A stretch of 64,000 nt of DNA, taken from Knufia peltigerae (Eukaryota; Ascomycota; Eurotiomycetes; Chaetothyriales; Trichomeriaceae). The stretch is taken from NCBI GenBank assembly GCA_030247855.1, contig JAPDRN010000121.1, positions 1 to 64,000 on the forward strand, in the 5' to 3' direction. The translations under genes and the position numbers were made by a program. Positions 43,489-55,261 of this stretch are shown here, one piece after another (position 1 is the first letter of the stretch; every line of letters begins with the position of its first letter). The notes beneath the pieces are model-generated. The model was not told the origin of the DNA. It did not search any database and worked only from the letters and a program-made list of their open reading frames with translations.

Positions 43489-45742
43489 TCAAACACGAAT
43501 ATCGTGAATCCTCCGAATGACATGTTGTATGAATCCCACCCCTAGCGCGACATCTTCTCCTTCTTCTTTTTCCTTTTCTCCGTTTCCACCTCCCACATGG
43601 TCTTCCTCAACCACACCGTCGGGATCAGCGTCGTCGTCGACATCGTCAACATCGCCACACGCCAGACACGACACCGTCAGGTCGGCATACTCTTGGCCCA
43701 TGGTGGTGGGGAGACGAGTATCGGCCAAGATCGTCAGGACCGCCTTGACGTTGTTTGCTTTCTTGACCGCGTCCTTTTCCGTCCAGATTTTCCGTTCTTG
43801 TCCTTCGTGGTCGTCGTCGAATGGTGACATGACCGCGGCTCTGAGACGGTCCGAGACCTCGGGTCGAACGACACCTCTCGAGTCTTCGACGTAATCCACA
43901 AACGAAAACCAAAGCCCAATCTCCAAAAGGCACACCCCGAGACTGTAAATGTCGTGTCGCATGGTGTGTTTGAGGTACGGATGTGAACCTTGACGATCGG
44001 GGTGACGGTCTTTGGAGGAAGAGAATGTCATTATTAGTATTGTCATTCTTAACAAGGCATTCGGATTTTGTTTCTCTCTCTGTGTCTGTGTCTGTCTCTC
44101 TGCCTTTTTCCGCGGGCCTGTGTGTACTCACATATATTACGTGCCATTATATCATCACCTCGAAGGTAAGATTGTCCTTCGGCCAAACGAAACTCGGAGA
44201 ATCCTACCAAAAAAGCATGACCCAGGTATGGTGATGTACCATTGTCGTTGTTGGAATCTTTGCGGTCGGAAAACAAGAGTAGAGTCTCTGGTCTCACATT
44301 CTTATGTACGAATCCCGAAGTGTGGACGAAACTCACCGCGTTGCAAAGCCGTTTTGCCAGGTCGATGCGTTCGTTCAGAGGGCACGGTGTCTGATTGATC
44401 AAGACGCGACGGAAACTTCTAGGCGTATCCAAACCTTCTGGGACCGAGAAGAGAATGGACATTTGAATATCATCGGTCCTATGAACTTTTGTCGTCGTCG
44501 TCGTCGTAGTAGTAGTAGTGACGAGACGATGGGAACTAATGACTCCGCGACATCGTAACAGCCCAAATACCATTGGGTCAATGCTTGATAGTACCCGTGC
44601 CAATCTTCGAATGTTGCTCGTCGTCTGATTGATGTCGATGTACGGACCGTATCTGACGGTCTCGACGACGATCAAGTTTTGCTCGTCTTCCTCGTCTTCG
44701 TTTTCCTCCCAAGCTTCTTCTTCTCTAGCTTCGGCTTCGGCTCCTTCTGGGATCGGCATTTTCTTCTTCTCCTCGGTCACGGAAAAGGGAGAGTACAATA
44801 GGAGTCTTTTTTCAGAGGCCAAAATGTCCGGGTGGACGAATATGTCGACCTCTGGAACAGCGGTATTTGCCGGTAATACTTGAGCGGCAGCGGCGGCAAG
44901 TTGACCATTTGCCGGAGGATGCCCGTGAAAAACACCCACGCGAGCTTCTCGAAAAGCTCTCGCTCCCCTTACGACGCCCAGCCGATCTTCCTGCGGAGCG
45001 TCGAGGGTTTTTTTCAGTGTCACAATGGTAAAGTACCAAGAAGGATCGAATTCGGCCTGCCAATCCTTGATACTGTCGACGATGCCGTTCATAGTCTTGA
45101 AACGAAGCGCATATTCGGCCTTTGCTTTGCTGGTCATTTTCTTTTGCTGGTTCATGTGCGAAAAGGGCAGGATAATGGCACCCATAATTCCTCCTCCTCC
45201 TTCTGTGGTTTGGTTTTGTGGTAGGAAATGCTGCACACTAATGTCCGCTTGGTAGAGCTTGCTTTCCAAGACGTGAAGAGTCCTGGATTGAATCAACAAG
45301 AATGATTTTTCGAGTTCATTCGCTCGTTCTTTCAAGACCGAAACTTGGGCTTTGACTTTATACCACCGATTTTGAAGGCGGATGGTCAACTCGACCAGAG
45401 CCGTTTCGGCGTGGGCGTATGCTTTGCATCTTTCGATGAGCTTCTCGCCGTACCTGTTGTGTTGTACGCTCAAGTGTTAGTATAGCTCTGGTTGTGAAGG
45501 TACTTTCATTACGACGAATGGCTCTTGTTCCTCCCTCATACTCAAAGAGTGTAGATCCCCCTACTACTCAACGAGTGTAGAGGCGCCAACAAACATGACT
45601 CAACGCCAGGGACAAGTAGGTTCTGTTTCCTATTCCGATAAGGAGGAAAATGTTAAGTGAATGAGAAGAAATGCGAAGATACAAACTTGATGATCAGATC
45701 GACTAGTCCTGCAAGAGCCGCAGCCGTTGCAAGAGTTTCCAT
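43489..45742 (-). CDS. Helical-bundle plus pseudokinase protein (HeLo-like, MLKL-like architecture)
   Basis: Three exons: 45687-45742, 44132-45453 and 43489-44009, 632 residues with all phases closing. Exon 1 (METLATAAALAGLVDLIIK) is a hydrophobic first helix, joined through an intron with a perfect TACTAAC branch site to YGEKLIERCKAY and a long helical region (about 20-100), which fits a HeLo-like four-helix bundle. The kinase-like domain lies at about 320-520. Its catalytic loop reads FVHKNVRPETLL (HKN instead of HRD) and the metal-binding motif is LVGFSEF instead of DFG, so it is very probably catalytically dead. The later RHDIYSLGVCLLEIGLW block is well kept. The C-terminus contains an acidic insert and ends IRRIHDIRV. 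The middle carries an acidic stretch and a ten-Thr run encoded by a (GTC/GTA)n microsatellite. The family is common in fungi; function as a death effector is inference. Confidence 0.75.
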
Positions 45743-46875
45743 GCTACAGAGTATCCTGTTTCGCTTGAACTGGAAGAAGTTGCGAAATCAAAAAGATGTA
45801 AATGTGGGAAGTGACAAGGCTCAGTCTAAACCTCTTTTTTCCTTCTTGAGAAAATTCCTGAAGCTGTCTTGTAATCTGTACCCTCCTGTAAAGAGTGGCT
45901 TAGTCGGATATTTGTATGGTAATGCTAAACAGGCGAATGCATGTAGGAGTGGAACACATCCCACCCATGAGACCCGAGGAAGTAGGGGGCAGAAGTGCCT
46001 GCAGGTCGAGAGACCTTGGCGAATTGGCTCCTTGTACCCCCATCTCTCGGAAGGAGTCCTAAACCATTGTACAACCTATCTACAGAGTAGTTTGGTCAGT
46101 CAAAGCCATTCCACGAGACTGGCCGGGGTTGGAATTGAAAGGAACCACAAAGGAGGGGGAAGCCTGAAAGCCAACACACACAAATCCAACCTGTGGGCAC
46201 AGGGTCGCCAGTAAACAAATGGTCTGAAGATTCAGCGCGCTACATGAGCGAATTGTGTAGAGAGGCGGCGCTCATCTTTGCACCAAGGAGTAACGCCAAC
46301 GCAAAGACATGCAAGCCACGTCCTCTTCTTGGAATCACCAGTACAGCTGGTTGCTGCCACGTAGTGCCTTGTTCCTTTTTCCTTTCTGCTGTTTGGCATG
46401 GTTCATCTTCCAAGCTTCAGCGAAATGAGGCACCACTGTACGAGACAGGATAGCGCAGTAACACAAGAGACAGCTGGGAGAGGAAGTCTTTGGCCCGATT
46501 TGCAGTACAGCTGAAATTGTGGATACATCCGTATTCCAATGAAGGGGACTGTCCCGTCGACCCCTGACCAGGTCCCCCTCAGCTGGTGACTTAAGATCTT
46601 CCAATCCTCCAGCCCCTCCAATTTAGCAGTTTACTGTGCTGAGCAAGCTGGACCAACCCAAGCGACGTCTGGCCACACTGACACACAATACTCCGTATGA
46701 AGACACTCACCTACAGCGACCCAAGGGTTTGACCTACCTCTTCACACTTCGGACATTCGACCTCTACGGGTATGGAGTAAATAATCCGTTGACTAAGCGT
46801 AGTGGAAGGCTATGTATGCCCCATGATTAGGTAGTCATACTCCGTATTGCTTAATGTCGATATGTCCAGGGTTCA
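45743..46875. promoter_or_regulatory. Head-to-head promoter of pseudokinase and kinase-ankyrin genes
   Basis: 1.13 kb between two divergently transcribed kinase-family genes. It contains two perfect TACTCCGTA motifs (46689-46697 and 46838-46846) only 150 bp apart, and CAGTACAGCTG twice (46337 and 46502). No supported gene. Confidence 0.5.
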
Positions 46876-49246
46876 ATGATTGGCAAAGCAGATATCGACC
46901 TGCTGAAATTAGAAATCAAAGGTAGCTATCGTGAGGGCTTCGTCGAAAGGGTTCACGCTCCTGATCGGGACCTCGGCTTGCCGGATAGCTACACCACAAC
47001 AACATGGGATCGAGAAGAGGAGTATTTCGCCCGTGGAACCTATGGAACTCTGCATCTCGAGAAGGAAAGGGACGCCCGTGGACGCCCTGCGCGCGTCCGT
47101 GTCGTCAAGTTGTTGAAGATCGACGACTTGAACGCGGAATGGCACAGAGAGCTCGATGCTTTAGTCGAGTTTTCCCATCTCAGAGTACGCTGTCCCTTTC
47201 ACTTTCCCTTGGTCCTGTCCAGATGTTGACTATCTCACCAAGTACTATGACTCTGGCTCGTTCGTCGACTTTGATGGATGGTTCGCAAACCGTAATTTTG
47301 TGTATTTGTTCATGGAATATCTTGAGCTCAAAAGCCTGCATGATGTCGTGGGAGCGAATTCACTCGCAGAGAACGAGATCCTTACTATTGCTATTCAGAT
47401 ACTGCAAGGAGTTAGCACCATGCATGCATCAGGATACGTTCATCGCGATCTCAAACCCCAGGTAGGCGACTTGAACTCTTTCTGGGCATACATCAACGGT
47501 TGACTGATTGGACAGAATATTCTTGTAGCAGTACAAAGCCCAGACTGGTGGGTGAAAATTGCAGACTTTGGACTCACAAAGGCAATCTCGAATGAGACGC
47601 TGGCACGGACAGCGGGGAGAGGTTCCGAGGGCTATGCAGCACCTGAAGTCTTCCGGGAGACCAGATCGAGGGACGACCGCGACACGTCGCATTATGACTA
47701 CCTGGTGGACGTTTGGTCTATCGGCTGTATTCTTTTCAGATTGTTAACAGGGGCGGTGCCTTTCGAGGGTGACGATGTGAAAGATCACTATTCGAATTTG
47801 TCGTCGTTTCTCATTACGATGAAAATTGGACCGCGAATGATCACCGCCGACTTCACTTTCGCATTGCAAGAAATGCTGCAACCGAATCCGCGCCGGCGTA
47901 TCAGTGCCGAGAACGCACTCGTATCATCCTGGATAAAGGGCGCTCCTGCAGGTACGATTTGAACATTTCTCGATACTCTCCAGGCGCAAGAATTTCTGAT
48001 TGTTGGCTTAGCCGCGCGAAGGGACCGCCGTCGACCCCGAACATCCAGGTGCTTGACCCGCAACATTACTTTCGAAGAGAGGCGCTCAATACTCATGGAC
48101 GTGCAGCCGGAGATTCGGCGCCAGGGTTTAACCAACACTACCGAAGCTCTGCATCGGTTGGCAATGCAGGGAGATGTCCGCATGGTGCGTTCCCTCCTCG
48201 AATTGGGCGTAGACGCCAACTCTCCATGGATCTTCGAAGCTGCTTTATCCGAATCGTCCTTGAAGGGCAAGGTATCCCGTACGCCAATCGCTTCGGCTGC
48301 CAGTATCAGCTTTGAACAAGATACATGTATGGAGACCATGGAAATGTTACGCCTGGGAGGATGCGACATGAATGACTCACCTAGCCTCCCAGGCGCAACA
48401 GCAATTACAGCCTTACACGCCGCCACCTCAGCAGGCTTCGCAGACAGGGTAGACTGGTTACTAAACAATGGTTGCAGGAAGTCGATTGAGAAGGTGTGTG
48501 GTGAACTTCGACCATTGCATGTGGCAGCACAGGGCCGCGCCTACCAACACACGGATATTGTCGCATGCCTGCTGAAGCATAAAGCTGTCGTGAATGCAAG
48601 GGCAGGAGGACCTCTCGGCGCGACTGCAATTCACTATGCTGCCCAGTTGGGTCTCGATCGCACTGTTGATGAGCTCCTCAGCCGTGGTGCAGACATAAAT
48701 ATGTCTACCACTCTGACAGAGAGAACACCGTTACACATAACCATCGTCGGTATGGGTAGATATTCTTCGCGCCTAGTCATTCCAATCCCCACGTCTTCGC
48801 GACATGCCACTCAGCAGATGGGTCTTTCAGAAAATCGGTTGGCGGTTGCAAAAGTCTTGCTTAAACATCATCAACTCAACCTTCGAGCAATTGACGCAGA
48901 TAGGATGACAGCATTGCACTACGCTGCTCGATACCAAGAGACAATGTTTGCACGCGAGCTCATCGAGGCTGCACAAGGTCAAAGGTCACTCCTGAACATG
49001 GAATGTATGGGTGCCACTGCTTATCAAATGGCCTGGGAAGCCACCGAACGAGCCAAAGAGAGCGTCATTGCCAACATGCTGGAGGCATATGCCACGCCTG
49101 AAAATGTGGCGCTTAGAAGAAAGAGAACCAACCCTAACATCTGGAGGAGATTGATTGGCCGTAACCGCAACGTGACGCCCGCTCGAGGTCACCTGGCACT
49201 GCGTGTGTTTGACGATGAAAGTGTGGTTGACAACGAATGGTCCTGA
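46876..49246 (+). CDS. Serine/threonine protein kinase fused to ankyrin repeats
   Basis: Four exons, 46876-47184, 47243-47461, 47516-47951 and 47991-49246, give 739 residues. The last intron would be only 39 bp and is the least certain. Kinase hallmarks are intact: glycine loop ARGTYGTLHL, catalytic loop YVHRDLKPQNILV, metal site KIADFGLTK, activation-loop end YAAPEVF and VDVWSIGCILFRLLTG. The lysine is in VRVVKLLKI. After the kinase (about residues 40-330) come about eight ankyrin-like units (for example LHRLAMQGDVRMVRSLLELG and IHYAAQLGLDRTVDELLSRG). The C-terminus is basic. Substrate unknown. It stands head-to-head with the pseudokinase gene, which suggests a functional pair. Confidence 0.75.
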
Positions 49247-49418
49247 AGAGAATATCGAGGATACTGAGAAATGAAAAGAAATTCAGTCTTGACATGCCGA
49301 AGGTGGAAAGGTGGCAGGGAATAGGATAAACCTCTTGACGTTCCACCAAATAGCTAGATCATAATAGCATCGAACATTGCTCGAGCAACTCAAATTGAAA
49401 GAATCCCGAAAGTCAGCT

Positions 49419-50741
49419 TCAGGGTTCACCGGCCCCCGCAGGGATTGACGCGGATGGAAGTGTTACACGCCCGCCGACCTCATGTGGTCGCTGCCTTGAC
49501 TTCTCCGAGTCATGGACTTCTGCCTTTTCACGCAGCTCATCCCACCTCCGATTCTCTTCTGGTCGTAACTTCCCTGGGAAAAAGACGTCGAGCATACTTC
49601 TCCCTACTTGTGTATACTTCTCTTCAACATCGAAAAGTGTGTCCATGACTTTGCGTCGCGCGATGACCTCGACAAAGTTCAGATGTATCCCATATGCACT
49701 TGGATGACGGTGCCAGCTCGCCACCAAGACGTTCTGCATCGTACCTAGGGCACACACAGCCATCAGATACCAAACGTCGTGCGTTTTTCCTGCCACGGTG
49801 ATCAAGAGGGCGGACCAAAGAAACGCAAACGCCACTAAGGCGATGGAGGTTGCATCGAAGCTTCCTCGTGGGAAATCGTTCGGTGCGGCAAGATCTTCTA
49901 GATCTAGACCATGGCCGTTGCCAAATACAACAATCGCGTGCTGCGCTCCATTGCCTTTGGTGAGAATGACTGTCTTCCGGGAGTGGCGCCTGCATGCCCA
50001 TTTCTCATCCTTCCACTGTGGGAGAGAGCCTGTAGCATATGACAACACAGTACCAATTGCAGTAATCAAAATGATTGACCAGTCTCCGTAGATGCCGACT
50101 GGTATGGCAGCAATTCCGAGTTGTACGAAAGTCGTGCAGAATCCTGAGTAGAACAGAAAGTCTAGAGCAGGTCTACCAGCCTCGGGGTTAAATCCTGCTT
50201 CGTAAATCGATACACACAGTCCAACACGAGGACGGAAATCTGCAGATGGGCCGGGAACAGCTTGAGGTTCTCGCTTCCAGAGCTTATGTTGTTCATGAAT
50301 CTTGAGTTCCTCTTGGACCTGCGACATCTGAATAAGCACCCTTGGATCCATCCAGTGTACATAATCGTCCAATATCCTGTTGAGAATCCATCTATTGCAC
50401 ACACGCGAATATCCAGTCTTCGCATTGATCACCAAGCAGTTTGAGTCGGAGGGCATGAGATTCCCACGGCCAACGGAAAGGAGAGCAGAGAATGCATAAG
50501 CGACCCAACCTGTATGAGAACTAGTCAGTAAGACTCACTGGATTGAGTCTCAATGAACAACAGACCTGGCGGAAGGCAGCTTACCAAACGAAAAGGCAAC
50601 AGGAGACATGAGGCCACCAGCTAGCTGCGCAAGAGCCTTCTGAACGATACCGGAGCCAGCCAGGAGGAGGATCGGAAAGACGACAGTAGGGTGAGCCCAA
50701 CCATTACGGAGGTCATCCACGGCCGCTTGAGGGTCGAACAT
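49419..50741 (-). CDS. Multi-pass membrane protein, conserved fungal hypothetical
   Basis: Two exons, 50585-50741 and 49419-50509, give 415 residues. At least six hydrophobic segments are visible, among them VVFPILLLAGSGIVQKALAQ, FCTTFVQLGIAAIPVG, WSIILITAIGTVLSYATGS, SIALVAFAFLWSALLITVAG and WYLMAVCALGTMQNVLVAS. A soluble block KTVILTKGNGAQHAIVVFGN sits between the helix pairs. I recall similar multi-pass proteins of unknown function from many fungal genomes but cannot name a family. The C-terminal 70 residues are charged and soluble. Confidence 0.65.
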
Positions 50742-51524
50742 CTTGTTTCTGCGACTGTAACGGGGAGACTGTGTGATTAAAGGCTTTCGCTTGAATGTTG
50801 ACCGCGCGGGCTTGGGATAAGCATCAAGTCATGTCGTATGTAGATCACATATTCGTTGATGTTGATATTCACAGGGTTTGCTTCTGCAGCACTCGTTGTA
50901 GAAGCATTGAGTGACTACGTCGATGGAAGCAGACACATACGCATCGAGCAGCGTGGTCACCTAGACCTCTAGGCAGTTGACGGAGACTTGTAAACGCAGC
51001 TGAGGACGAGAACTCTGGACCATGTGATTGGAGGGGAAATGACAGCGAATGGATGCATATCCGGGGCGAGGCTGCAGGGCCTTTACTCGTCTCGACAAGG
51101 CTGAGGGTCGTTCGAGAATGCGATTGGCGTTGCCATTGCTCAGTCTAAACATGACATGCGCTGAGATCCATCACAACCGCCGACAAATCCACTCTTTGAC
51201 AATCAAACATTCGACACTGAACGGAGTATGAGATCAACCCCTTTGCTTCCCTACGTTTCACATCATAAACAACATTGAATTGTCTAAGCTACGAGGCAAT
51301 AACAACAAACACAACAGCCACGCTTCCTGGGAACTGCCGCCGACGACCCTGTTCACCGCGAAATTTTGCTCGAGTCTTTTCAGCTGTTTCGGCCCCAGAA
51401 GTTTCTCCGTAACCCAACTAACGAACCAAAGATCGAGAAACATAGACCCAAAAACAGAGAGACAAGGCTGAGCGACGGCTGAGGCCCTGCGGAGCGTCGA
51501 GCTCACGCACGACAAAAAGCCGAA
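50742..51524. other. Intergenic, 0.8 kb
   Basis: Divergent promoter region between the membrane protein (minus) and the F-box protein (plus). The last 200 bp are rich in ACAAC/AACAAC stretches. No supported gene. Confidence 0.45.
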
Positions 51525-53429
51525 ATGCCAAAATCTGTTGGGTGTGCTCCAACTCACTCTTCAGTCAACATGTTGGTGCAGGAGATGGTGCTAGACAACG
51601 ACTCAAATCAGTCACGCGACATCTATGAGCGGCATTTTGTACCCATGTCAAAGAATCCCCGATCAGACGTCTCATTCCCTCTCGCTGCGCCTCGAAAACG
51701 TGCCCCTTCGATGGCATCGATTGTAGACTTGGGAGAGAAAGACGGACAGTCCATGGGGGTGTTGACAATCAGAGCAACAGACTCGCCAGTACCAGAACGT
51801 ATGGACACCAGGCAAGAACGGGACGATAATATCCAGGACAAGAATGAAGGGTCACACCCGTCACTGCACAACCTTCCCTTGGAAGTTCAGGGCAAGATCC
51901 TCGACTTCATATTCGGGGATATGCATTCGGTCCATGCTGGGTCAACATCCCTACGAGGCAAGAATGTGTCTTCTCTGATGCGCCATCCAAGGAGAAAAGC
52001 AGTCTCAGACTTCGCCCTGGTGTCTCCAACATGGCGGGAATTGGTGCAGGAACGAATATACCGGCATATCAAAATCAAGGGGACAAGAGCGGGACTAGAT
52101 GAATCGCAGGAGTTCTTCTTGGAACATATGCACCTGACCAAGTATGTTCGACATATCGAGTTCTGGGTGCCCGTCTGGGGCGACAAGGCTTCACTTGACC
52201 ACCGCATATACAACCCTCTGAATCCTCTCGGCACAGATCGCAATACCAATTTACATCTCGCAAATCATGCGCATGAGAACCTCCTTCCCGTGAACGACTT
52301 TATCGGTTACAGTTTTAAACTGTGTGCGGCCTCGGCAACCCTGTCCCAAATGTTCAGCCTCGTCAATTGTTTCTTCTCTAATGCTCGAGTCTTCACACTC
52401 GAAGGAGGTCACTGCAAGAAGTCTAACATGATTCGTCATTTTCCCCAAACGCTGTTCCCCGATCCCAATCAACGTCTGGAAGAGCTGCCGAATATTCGAA
52501 CATTCGCAATGCGCGGAGCCTGGAATATCATGCGCAGTTATCCACATTGGAAGACAATCGAAGCTGCATTACCGAATGTCGAGGAGTGGCACTGTAGCTA
52601 TGCTAAACCCCGGACTGAAGCAGACTCGACTATCGATGCTATTCTACTTAATCTTCCTCGCCAGTATAGACACCTCAACATCTCCCTTGACGGCATGTAT
52701 AGCAAAGACCCAACAACGCTCGGCTCGAGTCATAATCATGGCCAGTCACATCTATGCGAGTGCCTGGGGAATGTTCTGCCCCAACTTGAGTCATTGTCAT
52801 ACACGGGCAAGGTCTGCGAATGTCTGTGGAGCAGTGCGTTCTCAGCACTCTCAGAGAACAAGGCAGAAGCCCGACTCAAGGCGTTAGAGATCGTGGTCAA
52901 GTCTTGTTGTCGGCAACGCTTTCCAGACATGGACCCGGAGACCGGCGAAACCATCTATCATGAAGCAGGCGGCGCAGGAATCACGAATCTCGTCTTTATC
53001 CGCTCGTTTGAACGTTTGGTCATGAACACTGTTGAGGCACTGCCTTTGTTCCCGCACCTCGAATACGTGCGTATACGTTTTATCGACCTCGACTCGCCAT
53101 GTACCTTGCTGAATCCCTACTGGCAACTTGAGGATGGGAAAGTATCTGGCATCTGGAACGAGCAGATTGTAGAGAGACTGGCTGAACTGCGTCCAGACAT
53201 TGGGTATATCGAGTTGAGCGATGGAATTGAGCCGGCTGGTTGGCATAAGAGACCGAGCTTGCCTACAGTAACGGGTACTGGGGGTCGGCACTTCCACGAC
53301 GCACCGACCAGCCCAGTAAGTGTCACTGACACCATCGTTGGGTCCGTCTGCAGTTTGTATCCAAAGACCAAGCCAAAAAGTATCAAAACTAGTAGTTACA
53401 AACTCGTCGCTGAGTCGAGGGGAAGCTGA
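51525..53429 (+). CDS. F-box-like protein
   Basis: 634 residues in one open frame. A disordered, Arg/Ser-rich N-terminus (about 110 residues) is followed by an F-box-like helix set (LPLEVQGKILDFIFGDM and FALVSPTWRELVQERIYRHI at about 115-175), the form common in fungal F-box proteins. The remaining 450 residues are a leucine-rich-like region (for example HIEFWVPVW, IRTFAMRGAW, HLEYVRIRFIDL) expected to bind a substrate for an SCF ligase. A second ATG (51570, MLVQEM) is possible. The true C-terminus may be at 53525: an open segment there reads WREVPLGVWDGDEERAFTDI, ending FEEFWEE-stop, and needs one short intron after about 53390. Confidence 0.65.
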   Translation: MPKSVGCAPTHSSVNMLVQEMVLDNDSNQSRDIYERHFVPMSKNPRSDVSFPLAAPRKRAPSMASIVDLGEKDGQSMGVLTIRATDSPVPERMDTRQERDDNIQDKNEGSHPSLHNLPLEVQGKILDFIFGDMHSVHAGSTSLRGKNVSSLMRHPRRKAVSDFALVSPTWRELVQERIYRHIKIKGTRAGLDESQEFFLEHMHLTKYVRHIEFWVPVWGDKASLDHRIYNPLNPLGTDRNTNLHLANHAHENLLPVNDFIGYSFKLCAASATLSQMFSLVNCFFSNARVFTLEGGHCKKSNMIRHFPQTLFPDPNQRLEELPNIRTFAMRGAWNIMRSYPHWKTIEAALPNVEEWHCSYAKPRTEADSTIDAILLNLPRQYRHLNISLDGMYSKDPTTLGSSHNHGQSHLCECLGNVLPQLESLSYTGKVCECLWSSAFSALSENKAEARLKALEIVVKSCCRQRFPDMDPETGETIYHEAGGAGITNLVFIRSFERLVMNTVEALPLFPHLEYVRIRFIDLDSPCTLLNPYWQLEDGKVSGIWNEQIVERLAELRPDIGYIELSDGIEPAGWHKRPSLPTVTGTGGRHFHDAPTSPVSVTDTIVGSVCSLYPKTKPKSIKTSSYKLVAESRGS

Positions 53430-54309
53430 CTTGAAGATTGGAGAGAAGTGCCGTTAGGTGTCTGGGATGGTGACGAAGAAAGAGCATTCACGGACATTGA
53501 CTTTGAGGAGTTCTGGGAGGAATAAGCTGTTTTGATGAAAGCCCATGACGAGCGGTATGTTGTGATTGATCTCGGGTATGGCATTGTGCGTGGCGTTTTT
53601 GGGCATCATATGGGAATTGATTGCGAGAACTCGTGTACGTCACACGACACCTTCTTTGCACTGGTTGAATGAAGTTTTCTGTGTCATATTGGATGGCAGA
53701 CATGGCGCTTTATGTGTAGGACTTTTACTTGACGGATGTAATAGGCATCTCACCGAGCTTGGATTCTGGAGCCCAGGCGCTCATGGTGGCTCAGGTAATC
53801 ACACTGTACGTATTTGGACAACTGGTGACGACTTGTCCCAAAGGGCTGCGAAACATTGGACCTGGACCCAACTGTGGCTCTCGGGCCGTATTGGTAGCAT
53901 TCAATATCTGTTGACTCAGAAGCAAAGACCAGATGGGGATGACGGCTTTTCAATCCATGCGGGTCGAATACATTATACAAAGAGAGTGGACTGTTTTAGC
54001 TTATAGCAATTATGGAGCAGGTTGTGACACCGGATCAGGAGAAACATCGCGAAATACCCTTCCAACGCAGGATAGAGATTTAAATCCATACAATCCCTTA
54101 CAATATACACCAACACCATCCGTTAAGTCCGTCTCTAGTCGTGCTTCTCTATTGTCAACGGCACCGCGGACTTCATGATTGCAAATCCTACCCGGCTTGA
54201 AGCAAATATATAAAGGTCTGCTGGTCCAGGATGAAGGCAGAATTATCGCTACCAGGCCTCACTTCTACCACGTCCATCTACATCATACTCTCGCGAAGAC
54301 ATTCTCAAA
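53430..54309. other. Intergenic, 0.9 kb
   Basis: The first 95 bp may be the last exon of the F-box gene. The rest has no supported gene; the final 100 bp is the SDR promoter, with a TATAAA-like TATATAAA at 54207. Confidence 0.45.
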
Positions 54310-55261
54310 ATGCAATTCCCTTCTCCTACAAAGGTATACCATACCAAGGCGTATCCTGACGTCGACCCGACCCAGCCCCATCTCTCGACCAAAGGAAAGA
54401 ATGTCGTGATCACGGGCGGAGGCACTGGAATCGGAGCGGCAACAGTGGAAGCGTTTGCTGCCTCAGGAGCCTCTAGCATCTCCATCCTAGGCCGCACGGA
54501 GAAGACGCTCGCAAACACCAAGGAACGTATCGAGAAGAAGTACCCAGACACCAAAGTCTCGACGTATGTAGCCGACCTCGTCGACAAAAGCTCCGTGGAC
54601 ACAGCGTTGGAGGCCGTCCACTCGACCCATGGACAAATCAACATTCTGGTGGCCAGCGCGGGATCCTTTCCTAGCCCCGTTCCTCTCGAAGGGACGAAGG
54701 ACACTCAAGCCTGGTATGAAGGGTTCGAAGTCAACGTCAGGGGCAATTTGAATCTCATCTTGGCCTTCCTGCCTCATCGCGCATCTGACGCAGCGGTGAT
54801 CCACATCAGCACCGCCCTCGTCCACACACCTTACTTCGCCAACATGTCCGCCTACCACACTTCGAAGCTCGCGGCGGCAAAGTTGTTCGATTACCTGCAC
54901 TACGAGCACCCCAGCTTGTTCGTCTTGAATGTTCACCCTGGAGTCATTGAGAGTGAAATGAGCAAGCGTGTAAACCAGGCTGGGCCCGCGATGGATTTTG
55001 ATGATAGTAAGTCTGCGCGTCCACGTCTAATGCCACTGATTCATCGTGTGTTCTTGAGGGGAATCAATGAGCGGTGCTGACAAAAACGTTTGATTAGCAA
55101 ATCTCCCTGCCTGGTTTCTCGTTTGGGCCGTAAGTCCCGAGGCCCAGTTCCTGAACGGAAAATTCGTCTGGGCACACTGGGACGTGGGTGAGTTGAAGGA
55201 AATGGCAAAGGAGATTGAAGGGTCTCCCAAGTTCACATTGGGCCTTCTCGGGTGGCCATAA
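54310..55261 (+). CDS. Short-chain dehydrogenase/reductase (SDR)
   Basis: Two exons, 54310-55006 and 55098-55261. The 91-bp intron (GTAAGT..TTAG) removes an in-frame stop, and the second exon finishes the family's TPGV...EAQFLNGK-like end. The protein has about 286 residues. The dinucleotide fold motif is ITGGGTGIGAA (about residue 36), then NILVASAGS, and the catalytic Ser, Tyr and Lys are in VIHISTALV and MSAYHTSKLAA. HPGVIESEM precedes a soluble end with GKFVWAHWDV. It is a typical NAD(P)-dependent classical SDR of unknown substrate. Confidence 0.85.

Noticed and set aside
44466..44520. Simple (GTC/GTA)n microsatellite taken as non-coding repeat
   Set aside because: On the minus strand it encodes an uninterrupted Thr run in frame with the pseudokinase protein.
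45657..46214. 185-residue plus-strand open frame
   Set aside because: It is antisense to the short first exon of the pseudokinase gene, has no domain and shows no coding pattern.
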